Shown here in pieces: positions 9,103 to 18,174 of a DNA stretch of 64,000 nucleotides. The DNA lies in contig NZ_FSRB01000002.1 of NCBI RefSeq assembly GCF_900129635.1, positions 1,144,727 through 1,208,726 on the forward strand, given 5' to 3'. Within the stretch, counting starts at the first letter, position 1, and each line of letters starts with the position of its first letter. Source of the stretch: Singulisphaera sp. GP187. GTDB taxonomy: Bacteria; Planctomycetota; Planctomycetia; Isosphaerales; Isosphaeraceae. A program made the translations under genes and the position numbers. A model generated the notes under the pieces. That model was given only the letters and a program-made list of their open reading frames with translations. It was not told where the DNA came from and searched no databases.

Positions 9103-9183
9103 TGGGTGCCACGGGTTGTACTCAACCCGTGAGCCAAAAACCCGGGCGATCGCTCACGGGTTGAGTACAACCTGTGGCACCCA
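9103..9183. repeat. Palindromic hairpin element, intact copy
   Basis: Two 32-base arms (9103-9134 and 9152-9183) pair with a single mismatch around a 17-base loop. The arms begin TGGGTGCCACGGGTTGTACT and contain CTCAACCCGTGAGC. A second member of the same family, split by an insertion sequence, is at 31758-31827 plus 33271-33293. The element sits 60 bases past the stop of the sulfatase gene, so it may also stop transcription. There is no T run, so a mobile or REP-like origin is more likely. Confidence 0.75.
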
Positions 9184-9243
9184 GCGGCCTTTGTATCGCT
9201 GCGGTCACCCATCAGAAAATCAAAGAAAACCGAGATCAATGGC

Positions 9244-11463
9244 TTAGGGCGCCGTCACCGCGGGGATGCGGCGGAGCGACTCCAGGGTGCGTTTGAGCCT
9301 GACTTGCCGTGGGCTCTCGGCCACGTGGTCCGCGAGGTTCCGATCTTGTTTCGGATCCTGAAACAGTTGGTAGAGTTCAGGCGTGTTGATGCTGTTCTCA
9401 ATGAAAACGTGATCCTCATCGATCACGGAGTCCATCGTGACCACCCGCTCGGTGTCGACCTCCTGTCCGTCCAGAGGCTGTTTCTCCAGTTGGGAGAGGA
9501 TTGGGTCGGGACGTTGGGGGTCGGACGAGTCCCAGTGGCGGGCGAGGCTGCGTCCGGGGAAGGGGTTCTTGACCTTGGGGAGGAGCAAGTCTCCGAAGGT
9601 TCGCGGCAAGTCGCGATGGGCGACGGGAACTCCAATCCTCCGGTCACGCAGCGGTGGAGTGCCCGCGCGATCCGTTGCGGCCGTTGCCAGGGGCGGAATG
9701 AGCAGGAGAGGAACATGGGTTAGCTCGTTGTAGAGGCTGGACCCATGGCCGAAATGGCCGTGCTCGCCGAGGTGTTCGCCATGGTCGCCCGTGACGACCA
9801 CCCAGGTATTGTCGAGCATACCCGCTGTGCGGAGGTCTCGGAGGAAGCGGCCGAGTTCGGCATCGAGGCCGTGGAGGCATTCGTCGTAAAGATCGACGAG
9901 CCGCTGGGTGACGGTGTCGAGTTCTTGCTGACGCTGGGGCCGTTGCTCGGGCGTGGCGGAGTCGCGTGCCCTGACCGCGAGCCAACCCCCGTTGGGCGAG
10001 GCCAGCGATTGCTTGGGGACGGGCCCGTTCCAGAACTCTCGGCGGGAGTTCGGCGAAGGGAGATAGGGGCCGTGGACGTCCATGAAGTTCAGGAACAGGA
10101 AGAAGGGGCGCGGAGCGTCGTCGGCCTTTTGGTTTCGGCTCTGGACTTGGTCGAGCCATTGCCGTGCGTCGCTGACAATTTCACGCGCGGGGCGGTGAAC
10201 GAAGAAGGGCGAGACGCCGGGGACCGGTAATCGCGCCCGACGCATCAGGTTCATGGTGAAGGCGCCGAGGGTCGAGTTGCAGATCGTTTCGTTCAGGTCG
10301 ATCGTCTGGTTCCGGGGATAGTCGACATAGGAGTCGAACCCGCGTCCGAACCCGTATCCGGCGTTGCAGACCCGGACATTGGCCACGATGCCGGCGGTGG
10401 TGTAGCCATTCGCGCTCAGGTGCTCGGCCAGCATCGGGGACGGGCCGAAATAGGGGCGGTCGACCCGTGCGCCATGCTGGTAGGGCCAGAGACCCGTGAA
10501 CATGGTCATATGCGATGGCAAGGTCCAAGGGGCGGCCGAGCGGGCCATGTCGAAGGTGATTCCCTCCTTCGCCAACGCCTCCAACTCGGGGGTCGTCCGT
10601 CGCCCGTAGCCGTAGAGGCTCAAGTGGTCGGCGCGAACCGTGTCCATCACGATCCAGAGCAAGTTGGGGGCCCCTGCTCCCGCCCCCGGGGCGGGCCGAG
10701 ACCAAGCACGCGCGGGCGCGGCGGCGACTCGGCTCTCCTGCACGAAGGCATAAGTGGGGAGCATGACGACCACGAGGCCGCCCGCCCAGCACGAGCCGCG
10801 GTTCCAGGCCGCGGTCGGCCGCACCAGCCAGCCTCGAATTCGATAGCCAATGCCAACCGCCAGGATGACGACCGCGACCGGGTGGAGCCCGGGGAGAGTG
10901 AGGAGCGGCCCGAGCAGGAGCAACGTCCCCAGGACCAAGCCCGCCCAGGTCCAGGCCCAGGCGATGGCCCGCTCCCCTTGCCTCTGCCCCTGCCCCTTCG
11001 ACGCGAGCCAAGCCGTCAGGCCCAGCACCGGCGCGACCAGCCCCAAGGTCCAGGCCGCGATGAGAAGGGTCTCGGCGACCGGGATCATCCAGGCGGCATG
11101 CCGGCTAATCATCAGGCTGCTCCAGCGCACCTGATGCAGCCCGTGGAACTGCCCGAAGACGAGCGCCAACTCGAGGAAGCCCGCCGCGGCACCTACGGCC
11201 AAAGTTGCCCCCACTAAGGGGAAGACACCAGGCAGGCCGCTTGCCGGAGCATGAGAAGCGGGACCCGCCGCGGCGGTTTCTCGCTTGAGCTGAGCCGTTC
11301 CGCCGCCGAGCCTTTGACGGAACGTGGAGCTGGGACGGTGTTGGTCCCGGTCTCGGCTCGAATGATCATGAGAGGATGGGCTTGTGTCGACCGGCTGGGA
11401 GTGATCGTCCGCCGGATCGCGGGTCTCGCCGGGAACACTGGCGCGATTCGTTCGCTCTGCCAT
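9244..11463 (-). CDS. Membrane-anchored sulfatase-fold hydrolase/transferase
   Basis: A 739-residue protein. Residues 1-75 are hydrophilic and low-complexity. About four or five membrane segments lie between 80 and 245, then a sulfatase domain starts at 267 with NLLWIVMDTVRADHLSLYGYG, which carries metal ligands. The nucleophile region reads APWTLPSHMTMFTGLWP: Thr314 stands where classical sulfatases have Cys or Ser, as in lipoteichoic-acid or phosphoethanolamine transferases. VVVTGDHGEHLGEHGHFGHG supplies the C-terminal metal site. The catalytic domain probably faces the periplasm. Whether it acts on sulfate or phosphate esters is open. Confidence 0.85.
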   Translation of the reverse strand: MAERTNRASVPGETRDPADDHSQPVDTSPSSHDHSSRDRDQHRPSSTFRQRLGGGTAQLKRETAAAGPASHAPASGLPGVFPLVGATLAVGAAAGFLELALVFGQFHGLHQVRWSSLMISRHAAWMIPVAETLLIAAWTLGLVAPVLGLTAWLASKGQGQRQGERAIAWAWTWAGLVLGTLLLLGPLLTLPGLHPVAVVILAVGIGYRIRGWLVRPTAAWNRGSCWAGGLVVVMLPTYAFVQESRVAAAPARAWSRPAPGAGAGAPNLLWIVMDTVRADHLSLYGYGRRTTPELEALAKEGITFDMARSAAPWTLPSHMTMFTGLWPYQHGARVDRPYFGPSPMLAEHLSANGYTTAGIVANVRVCNAGYGFGRGFDSYVDYPRNQTIDLNETICNSTLGAFTMNLMRRARLPVPGVSPFFVHRPAREIVSDARQWLDQVQSRNQKADDAPRPFFLFLNFMDVHGPYLPSPNSRREFWNGPVPKQSLASPNGGWLAVRARDSATPEQRPQRQQELDTVTQRLVDLYDECLHGLDAELGRFLRDLRTAGMLDNTWVVVTGDHGEHLGEHGHFGHGSSLYNELTHVPLLLIPPLATAATDRAGTPPLRDRRIGVPVAHRDLPRTFGDLLLPKVKNPFPGRSLARHWDSSDPQRPDPILSQLEKQPLDGQEVDTERVVTMDSVIDEDHVFIENSINTPELYQLFQDPKQDRNLADHVAESPRQVRLKRTLESLRRIPAVTAP

Positions 11464-11806
11464 ATCGACCTTGCCCTCTCCGTCCGACCTTTCGAGGCTT
11501 CAAAACGGTTCGCCGGGAGTTGAACGGAAACCTCGAATTCTGTCCAGTCAGATTGCCGTCTGGCTTCGCGTCTCGGCCGTGGTCCTTTTCTTTTTTGGGG
11601 CCTCGCATTCCCATGAATGAGACTCTTCGCTAGAATCCCCCCGCTTTGGTCAAGGCGTCCGGGCGGATCGAAGCCTTGGGGCGGTGGAACCTTGGGACTT
11701 TTCGCGGTGAAGGCGAACGGCCCCATCGACGAAAATCCCAAGAAGTATCGGGGGCGACCAGGAAGTGTTGCCTCGTTGTTTTGTTCGGGAAGGATTCCCT
11801 GACTAT
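11464..11806. other. Divergent intergenic region
   Basis: About 340 bases between the sulfatase-fold gene and the lipoprotein hydrolase gene. I see no clear promoter hexamers, hairpin or credible small gene. Confidence 0.3.
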
Positions 11807-12994
11807 ATGCGCGATGGCCGGCAGGTCTTGCGGATCCTGGGTCTTTGTGTCATCGGCTTGGCCTTCATGCCGGGTTGCGCGAGCATGCGTCGCCACGTGT
11901 CGACGCCTGACCTGCGCCCCTGCACGGACGGATTCGCCTACACCAAGGACGGCTGGATGCTCGGCGTGCGCCACATCCGACCGGCTCAGCCCGACCCGGG
12001 CAAGCTGCCGATCGTCCTCTGCCACGGCCTGGGGCTCAACGCCACGTTCTGGACCCTCACGAATTCCCATCTCCCCGAGCAACTCGCTGCGCGCGGCTAC
12101 GAGGTCTTCCTCTATGACAACCGAGGATCGGGTGAGAGTGCGCGGGTGGGCCGGATCGGAAAGATCAACGCGGCGTTGCGCCAGACGCTGCTCCTGGAAT
12201 GGGGCGACGGCACCTGGAACGTCGACGAGATGGCGCTCTACGATGTCCCGGCGATCCTCGACTATGTCAAAAAAGAGACCGGCCAGGAACGGGTCAACTG
12301 GGTTGGACACAGTCTCGGAGGCATGCTGCTGTTCTCATTTCTTGAGCTCAGCCCCGACGCCGGCCGGATTGCGAACTTCGTCGGCATGGGAAGCACGATC
12401 ATCCTGGCGGAATACCCGCAGAAGAGCATGCTGCAAGCGAACCGAGGCTTGCGAAAGCTGACCTCGGTCGTCAGCACCGGGCGGCTCGGGCGTCCCTTGA
12501 TGTTCTTCCAGCCCCCCGGTCTCGATAAGATCGACCAGTTCTACTACACCTCGTCGGTCGTCGACAAACAGACCGTCCGCGGGTTCTACGGCTACACTCT
12601 GGAAGATCCAGGGCGTTCGGCACTCAAACAGCTCGACCCCTACCTCGAGCACGGCCACTTCCTCTCGGCCGACCGCAAGATCGACTACGCCGCGCGGCTG
12701 GGAGAGATCCGCACGCCCACGCTGCTCGTGGCCGGCGAGGCTGACACCATGTCCGACGTTGCCTCGACCAAGCTGACCCTGGCTGCCCTGGGAAGCCTCG
12801 ACAAGTCGTTGATGCGATTCGGACGCGGCGATGGTCATGTCGCCGATTACGGCCATTGCGACCTCGTCTGGAGCCGCAACGCGTCCAAAGAAATCTTCCC
12901 GCCAATGATCGACTGGCTTGATCGCCGTCAGCCAGGCCCGGCATTGGCCACGCCGCAGCAGCCACAGCCGGTGCTGGCAACTCCTCAAAATTGA
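11807..12994 (+). CDS. Alpha/beta-hydrolase lipoprotein
   Basis: A 395-residue hydrolase. From the ATG at 11807 the protein starts MRDGRQVLRILGLCVIGLAF and reaches MPGC at residue 24, a plausible lipobox, so it is probably membrane-tethered outside the cytoplasm. VLCHGLGLN forms the oxyanion region, VGHSLGG holds the nucleophilic Ser, VAGEADTMS the acid and DYGHCDLV the His. The layout resembles acid-lipase/esterase relatives acting on lipids. AAGGA upstream supports this start over the GTG at 11765. The C terminus is a Pro/Gln-rich tail. Confidence 0.85.
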   Translation: MRDGRQVLRILGLCVIGLAFMPGCASMRRHVSTPDLRPCTDGFAYTKDGWMLGVRHIRPAQPDPGKLPIVLCHGLGLNATFWTLTNSHLPEQLAARGYEVFLYDNRGSGESARVGRIGKINAALRQTLLLEWGDGTWNVDEMALYDVPAILDYVKKETGQERVNWVGHSLGGMLLFSFLELSPDAGRIANFVGMGSTIILAEYPQKSMLQANRGLRKLTSVVSTGRLGRPLMFFQPPGLDKIDQFYYTSSVVDKQTVRGFYGYTLEDPGRSALKQLDPYLEHGHFLSADRKIDYAARLGEIRTPTLLVAGEADTMSDVASTKLTLAALGSLDKSLMRFGRGDGHVADYGHCDLVWSRNASKEIFPPMIDWLDRRQPGPALATPQQPQPVLATPQN

Positions 12995-13007
12995 TCGGGA
13001 CGGCGTG

Positions 13008-13112
13008 ATCTTTCAGGCGAGCGAAATCTTGGGCTTCTTGGCTCACGTTTACGCCTGAAGACAGGGAGCTTACGCTCCCCGCTCGCCGTTCAGGCGAGCG
13101 AAAGCGTGCGGG
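13008..13112. repeat. REP-like repeat cluster between convergent genes
   Basis: Two direct copies of TTCAGGCGAGCGAAA flank a perfect hairpin at 13064-13079 (GGGAGC, loop TTAC, GCTCCC), followed by CCGCTCGCC. The arrangement sits between convergent genes, the usual place for REP-like elements. It could act as a terminator stem without a T run. Confidence 0.5.
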
Positions 13113-13138
13113 CGGCGAGCGGATGGAAACGTTGGGCG

Positions 13139-13816
13139 CTACGGCGTTGGGTTGCCGGTCAAGAACGCCTCGATGCAGATTTGCGACCAGGTCTCGAACT
13201 GGTCGCGTTGACGAATGAGGTCGGACACGAGGATGAACTCAGCCTCGGCGAGTCCTTCCTCGCGGGGCACGATATCGGCCGTCTTGAGGTCGTAGACGTG
13301 GACGACCCCGAGATGAACCTGGCCGACCGGCGTTGAGTCGTCGTTGATCAGGCCGACCAGGCGGATTTCACCAGCGCTGCCGAGGGCAATCTCCTCGTCG
13401 ATCTCGCGACGCATCGCCATCTCGTAGGCGTCGAACGTGGCGCGACCGTCCGCATCCGACTCGTCGACGTGGCCCCCGACCCCGATCGACTTGAGGCGAT
13501 GGAGTCGTGCTTCGCCCTGAGACTTGCCTCGGGTGTAACTAAAGACGGCGTCGTCACAGCGAAACACGACGTAGGGGATGATCTGCTTGAAGCTTGGGTC
13601 GTCCTCGACTTCGGATCGGGGCAAGAACCGCGCCAGCTCGGGGACGAGCAACGCATGAAGATAGCGATCGGCCTCGGCGGAGAATCCCTGGAATCGTCCC
13701 AGGCGGTCCAGCTCGGCGCTCGGAACAACAAGAACACGGGCGGGGTGAGGGTGGCTCACGATGATTGGCCTCGCGGACACAGAAACGATGGATTCGGAAC
13801 GCAGCGGTGCGCTCAT
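13139..13816 (-). CDS. NUDIX-domain protein
   Basis: A 225-residue protein. The NUDIX box runs from GVGGHVDESD through YEMAMRREIDEEI, with the REIDEE core that binds magnesium. The N-terminal 85 residues (VLVVPSAELDRLGRFQGF and a charged part) do not match a known domain. NUDIX enzymes hydrolyse nucleoside diphosphates linked to another group; the substrate cannot be read here. It is convergent with the hydrolase gene and divergent from the sigma factor gene. Confidence 0.82.
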   Translation of the reverse strand: MSAPLRSESIVSVSARPIIVSHPHPARVLVVPSAELDRLGRFQGFSAEADRYLHALLVPELARFLPRSEVEDDPSFKQIIPYVVFRCDDAVFSYTRGKSQGEARLHRLKSIGVGGHVDESDADGRATFDAYEMAMRREIDEEIALGSAGEIRLVGLINDDSTPVGQVHLGVVHVYDLKTADIVPREEGLAEAEFILVSDLIRQRDQFETWSQICIEAFLTGNPTP

Positions 13817-14099
13817 TCCATTATCGGCCGTGAGGGCACCTCTCCCGCAACGCTCACTCCGAGCGAGATTGCTTTTTTTTGACAGGGGTGATAGTGCGGG
13901 TTTCGCAGGCGGATCGGAATGAGCTTCCGTGCGAGATTGTCGGCCCGCTTGGCTGATTGGGTCATAGGATCCATGAATGTTTTTGCGTTCAGCAAAATGA
14001 TCGGCGAATGACTGTTTTTAGTGGTAACGGACGGTCGGGTGGCGACATCCTTTTTATAGGGAAGCGTCATCCTTGGCCTCTTGAGGATGATCCACGCGA
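13817..14099. other. Divergent intergenic region before the sigma factor gene
   Basis: About 280 bases. A TTGACA follows a T8 run at 13872, but no matching -10 hexamer is clear. The region is less GC-rich than its neighbours, consistent with promoters for both flanking genes. Confidence 0.3.
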
Positions 14100-14639
14100 G
14101 TGCCATCCCAAAATTCAAATGAGTGGTTTCTTGAACAGGTTCAGAAGAATCAGGTGCGTCTGCGCGCGTATGTTCGTTCCCTCGGGGTCCGTGCCGAGTG
14201 GGTCGACGACCTTGCGCAGGAGGCTTTGCTCATCGCTCTGAGGCGGGTGGACGAGTTCGACCGGGCCGGTGATTTCGGAGGTTGGGTCCGGCAGATCGCG
14301 CGGCGGTTGATTGCGAACGAACGGCGCAAAGAAATGCGCCGTGACATCATCCTGTCCGACCATGCCACGGATATCCTCCTGGAACTCCATGGCGAGTCGC
14401 TCAATCCGGGTGAGCTCCAAGAACGCGAGGAGGAAATCGTCCGGTTGCGCGAGTGTGTGTCCGGTCTCCCGAAGCGGAGCCGTGAGCTTTTGCAGCAACG
14501 TTACTTCGAAGACCTGAGCCCGGGGGCGATTGGTAGCCGCCTGGGCCTGCCGTCGAACCAGATCCGGCAGACACTGTTGCGGTTGCGCCGCGTGTTGTTG
14601 GCGTGCATGGAGCGTCGCACGGGAACCCCCCTCGCTTAG
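14100..14639 (+). CDS. ECF-type RNA polymerase sigma factor
   Basis: A 179-residue sigma factor. Region 2 covers about 20-85 (VDDLAQEALLIALRRVDEF, then FGGWVRQIARRLIANERRK). Region 4 covers about 120-170 (LPKRSRELLQQRYFEDLSPGAIGSRLGLPSNQIRQTLLRLRR), a normal helix-turn-helix. It starts at GTG 14100, with TTGAGGATG upstream. The FecR/LamG membrane protein begins 11 bases after its stop, so the two form a regulator and anti-sigma-like pair of the expanded planctomycete kind. Confidence 0.92.
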   Translation: MPSQNSNEWFLEQVQKNQVRLRAYVRSLGVRAEWVDDLAQEALLIALRRVDEFDRAGDFGGWVRQIARRLIANERRKEMRRDIILSDHATDILLELHGESLNPGELQEREEEIVRLRECVSGLPKRSRELLQQRYFEDLSPGAIGSRLGLPSNQIRQTLLRLRRVLLACMERRTGTPLA

Positions 14640-14650
14640 ATCGAACTGTC

Positions 14651-16408
14651 ATGACAGAATCCGACCGAAAATCGCTTGACGATGTGTTGGCTCGTTTTCT
14701 TGATGGCGATCCCGAGCCGAGCGACGGGGAGGTACTGGCCGCGGCGATGCGTGACGACCAGGAATTTGCCCAGGAAGTCATTCGGCTGTTGACGGTCGAT
14801 GACCTGCTTCGGCAATGTGCGGTTCCCGACGACCTCGCCTTCCTCGAGTCGCTCAAGCTCCGGCTCAACGGCGAATGCGGAGACGACGAGTTCGCGGGCG
14901 AGTTTGAACGCCGCTTGCGGGCGCGCGATTCTCGGAAGAGTGCGGGCCGGCCCTGGCTCTCCCGGACGATTGCGGCCGTGGCGTGTGTTGCGGCCATCGT
15001 GGCGGGTGGACTACTGGCCCTCCGGAGGCCGAAGGCCGAGACGCCCGAGCCTCGGAATCCGCCTCGGACGACGGTGGCGGGAGGTCATGAAAAACCTCCA
15101 GGCGGTGGCCTGAGTGCGCTGACCACCGCGATTGGGCTCGCCATGGTCGTCAAGCTTGACGACGTGCTCTGGGTGCCGCGGGAAGGCCCGCACCCGTCGG
15201 AAGGGGAGCTCGTGGCGAGCGGTCGCTTGCAATTCCGCTCGGGGCGGCTCACGCTCTCGATGCTGACCGGGGTCGTGCTCGTGGTGGAAGGGCCCGCGGA
15301 CTTTGAATTGGTCGCCCTGGATAAGGTCTTTTGCCGCCGGGGCCGGCTCCGGGCGCGGGTTCCCAAGGGAGCCGAAGGGTTTGTCGTGGCCTCGCCCGGG
15401 TCGGCCGTGATCGACCTGGGGACTGAGTTCGCCTTGAACGTCGAGACCGACGGGAAGTCTCGGGTCATGGTTTTCGAGGGCCTGGCCGAGGCGGCGCTGC
15501 TGGACGCGGCGGGCTCGCCCAAGCGGACCCAGCTTGTGGCCAAGAGCAAGGAGTTCGAGCTCGACCCCGACCGTGACCGGATCGCGGAGTCGGTCGCCCG
15601 GCCGGAAGGGTTTGTTTCGACCTCGGAGATGGACCCGCGGTCATTGGTCCTCGACGCAGACTACGCCGCGACGGTGCTGCGATCGGGGCCGCGCGGTTAC
15701 TGGCGGTTCGAGTCGCTGGCCGACAACTTGGTCCCCAACGAGGTGGCCGGCCGCCCGCCGTTGCGAGTCTCTGGGCCGATTCGTCTCACTGACCCTCGCC
15801 AGGGCAATGGCTGCGCTGTGTTCGAGGCCGGCGCGCCCGAGCAATTTCTGGGAACCGACGCACTCTGGGAGGTCGCCGGCAAGTCGGGGCACGCGGTCGA
15901 GTTCTGGTTCCTGTCCGACGTTTTCAGCCATGCCTCGCTCGTCGGGCTCCTGCCGCCCGAGGAACTCGTTTTGCCGGGTCAGTTCTCGCGTTACGTGCAT
16001 ACGTTACTCGTCGAGCTCACGGCCCGAGAGCGGCAGTCATTGAACAAGCCGGCCTCGATCCGGTTTTTGCATCGCTGGCCGCTCGACACGACAGTCGGTT
16101 GCAATCTCTTCTCCCAGGACGTTTACGTCCCGCGCCGCTGGCACCATGTCGTGGCCCAGAAGAACGGGGTGCGGATGGACCTTTTCTTCGACGGGGTGCT
16201 GGAAAGCTCGATGCCGATTGTCACCGAGCCACCGACCTTGGATTGCCGGCTTGTGGTGGGACGAAGGTCGCCCGACACGGGCGACCCCAAGGATGTCCGG
16301 CCATTCGTGGGCCGGTTCGACGAGCTCGCCATTTACGATCATCAACTCTCACCGGAGGAGGTGCTGCAACATTTCCGATCGGCCTCTCAGCGGGCCCATG
16401 CCGACTGA
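14651..16408 (+). CDS. FecR-domain membrane protein with LamG-like domain
   Basis: A 585-residue protein. Residues 1-95 are acidic and helical and could bind the sigma factor. One membrane helix is at about 105-125 (TIAAVACVAAIVAGGLLAL). A FecR-like region follows at about 165-290 (SGRLQFRSGRLTLSMLTGVVLVVEGPADF, SPGSAVIDLGTEFALNV). The C-terminal part at about 350-575 is a LamG/concanavalin-like jelly roll (GYWRFESLADN, RRWHHVVAQKNGVRMDLFFDG, FDELAIYDHQLSPEEV), probably outside the membrane and able to bind a glycan. The ATG at 14651 lies 11 bases after the sigma factor gene, so it is likely the partner of that factor. Confidence 0.88.
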   Translation: MTESDRKSLDDVLARFLDGDPEPSDGEVLAAAMRDDQEFAQEVIRLLTVDDLLRQCAVPDDLAFLESLKLRLNGECGDDEFAGEFERRLRARDSRKSAGRPWLSRTIAAVACVAAIVAGGLLALRRPKAETPEPRNPPRTTVAGGHEKPPGGGLSALTTAIGLAMVVKLDDVLWVPREGPHPSEGELVASGRLQFRSGRLTLSMLTGVVLVVEGPADFELVALDKVFCRRGRLRARVPKGAEGFVVASPGSAVIDLGTEFALNVETDGKSRVMVFEGLAEAALLDAAGSPKRTQLVAKSKEFELDPDRDRIAESVARPEGFVSTSEMDPRSLVLDADYAATVLRSGPRGYWRFESLADNLVPNEVAGRPPLRVSGPIRLTDPRQGNGCAVFEAGAPEQFLGTDALWEVAGKSGHAVEFWFLSDVFSHASLVGLLPPEELVLPGQFSRYVHTLLVELTARERQSLNKPASIRFLHRWPLDTTVGCNLFSQDVYVPRRWHHVVAQKNGVRMDLFFDGVLESSMPIVTEPPTLDCRLVVGRRSPDTGDPKDVRPFVGRFDELAIYDHQLSPEEVLQHFRSASQRAHAD

Positions 16409-16518
16409 TGATGCCGTCAGAGGTCGGTCCGACGGATCACTGGTCTCGTTGATCGTTCACGTACGAGTTGTGCGGGCTCGCCCGCGGTCTCTCTCATTGA
16501 AATCCCGGGAGGTGACTC

Positions 16519-17481
<963 letters not shown>

Positions 17482-17512
17482 ACCCACCCGGCCGCATTCG
17501 AGAGCACTTGAG

Positions 17513-17953
17513 ATGAAACGAATGGTGTGCTCATGTCTCGTTGTTTGCCTCGTCGCCCTTCAAGGCTGCTCAAAGCCCGCCGGCCCGCAGACGATGCGGG
17601 TCTGGGGCGACGTGACTTACGACGGTCAGCCCGTGGAGGAGGGCAGTATCGACTTCGTCTCCCCCGAGGGGGCGACCCCGGCCCAGGCCCCGATCAAGGC
17701 GGGGCGCTATGACCTCCCCGCGCTGGCCGGCCCAGTGGCCGAGAAGAACTACAAGGTTCAGATCAATGCCCTCAAGAAGTCGGGCAAGACGATTCCCAAC
17801 ATGATGGGGGATGGCGAACCGACCATGGAGCTCCTAGTCAACACGATCCCGGAAAAGTACAACGTGAAATCGGATCTGACGGCGAACATCTCGTCCGACG
17901 CCTCCAAAAACCAGTTCGACTTCAAGCTGGAAAAGCCAGGACGCTCCAAGTAA
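17513..17953 (+). CDS. Small lipoprotein with transthyretin/carboxypeptidase-regulatory-like fold
   Basis: A 146-residue lipoprotein: MKRMVCSCLVVCLVALQGCS gives a lipobox at LQGC (Cys19). The rest reads VWGDVTYDGQPVEEGSIDFVSPEG and AGRYDLPALAGPVAEKNYKVQI, the beta-strand pattern of the small planctomycete 'G-x-V-x-Y/F-D-G-x-P' lipoproteins that often follow DUF1559 genes. It begins 31 bases after the DUF1559 gene, so it is probably the last gene of the sigma factor operon. Confidence 0.85.
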   Translation: MKRMVCSCLVVCLVALQGCSKPAGPQTMRVWGDVTYDGQPVEEGSIDFVSPEGATPAQAPIKAGRYDLPALAGPVAEKNYKVQINALKKSGKTIPNMMGDGEPTMELLVNTIPEKYNVKSDLTANISSDASKNQFDFKLEKPGRSK

Positions 17954-18025
17954 CCGCGACTGCTCTGAACCCGTCGGCACTGTGCTGGGTCCGATACGGT
18001 TCGCTCCGACGGTTGGTGGGAGCGA

Positions 18026-18062
18026 AGCCGAAGATGGTGGGCACGGCCCACCATGGAATCGG
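18026..18062. repeat. Dispersed palindromic repeat, best copy
   Basis: ATGGTGGGC, two bases, then GGCCCACCAT form a hairpin at 18033-18052, and GGAATCGG follows. Related copies lie near 9014 (TGGTGGGCACGGCCC, then TTGGAATC) and 27980 (TGGTGGGCCGTGCC), all in spaces between genes. The function is unknown. Confidence 0.5.
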
Positions 18063-18174
18063 CCCGAAAAAAATGGACAGGTGTTTTACTTTCACGGGCT
18101 TGTTTGCGTAGATAGGATCGGGCGATTCCGAGAGGGATCCGTCCCCTCGGAATCACCCGCTCACTTCATGAAGC

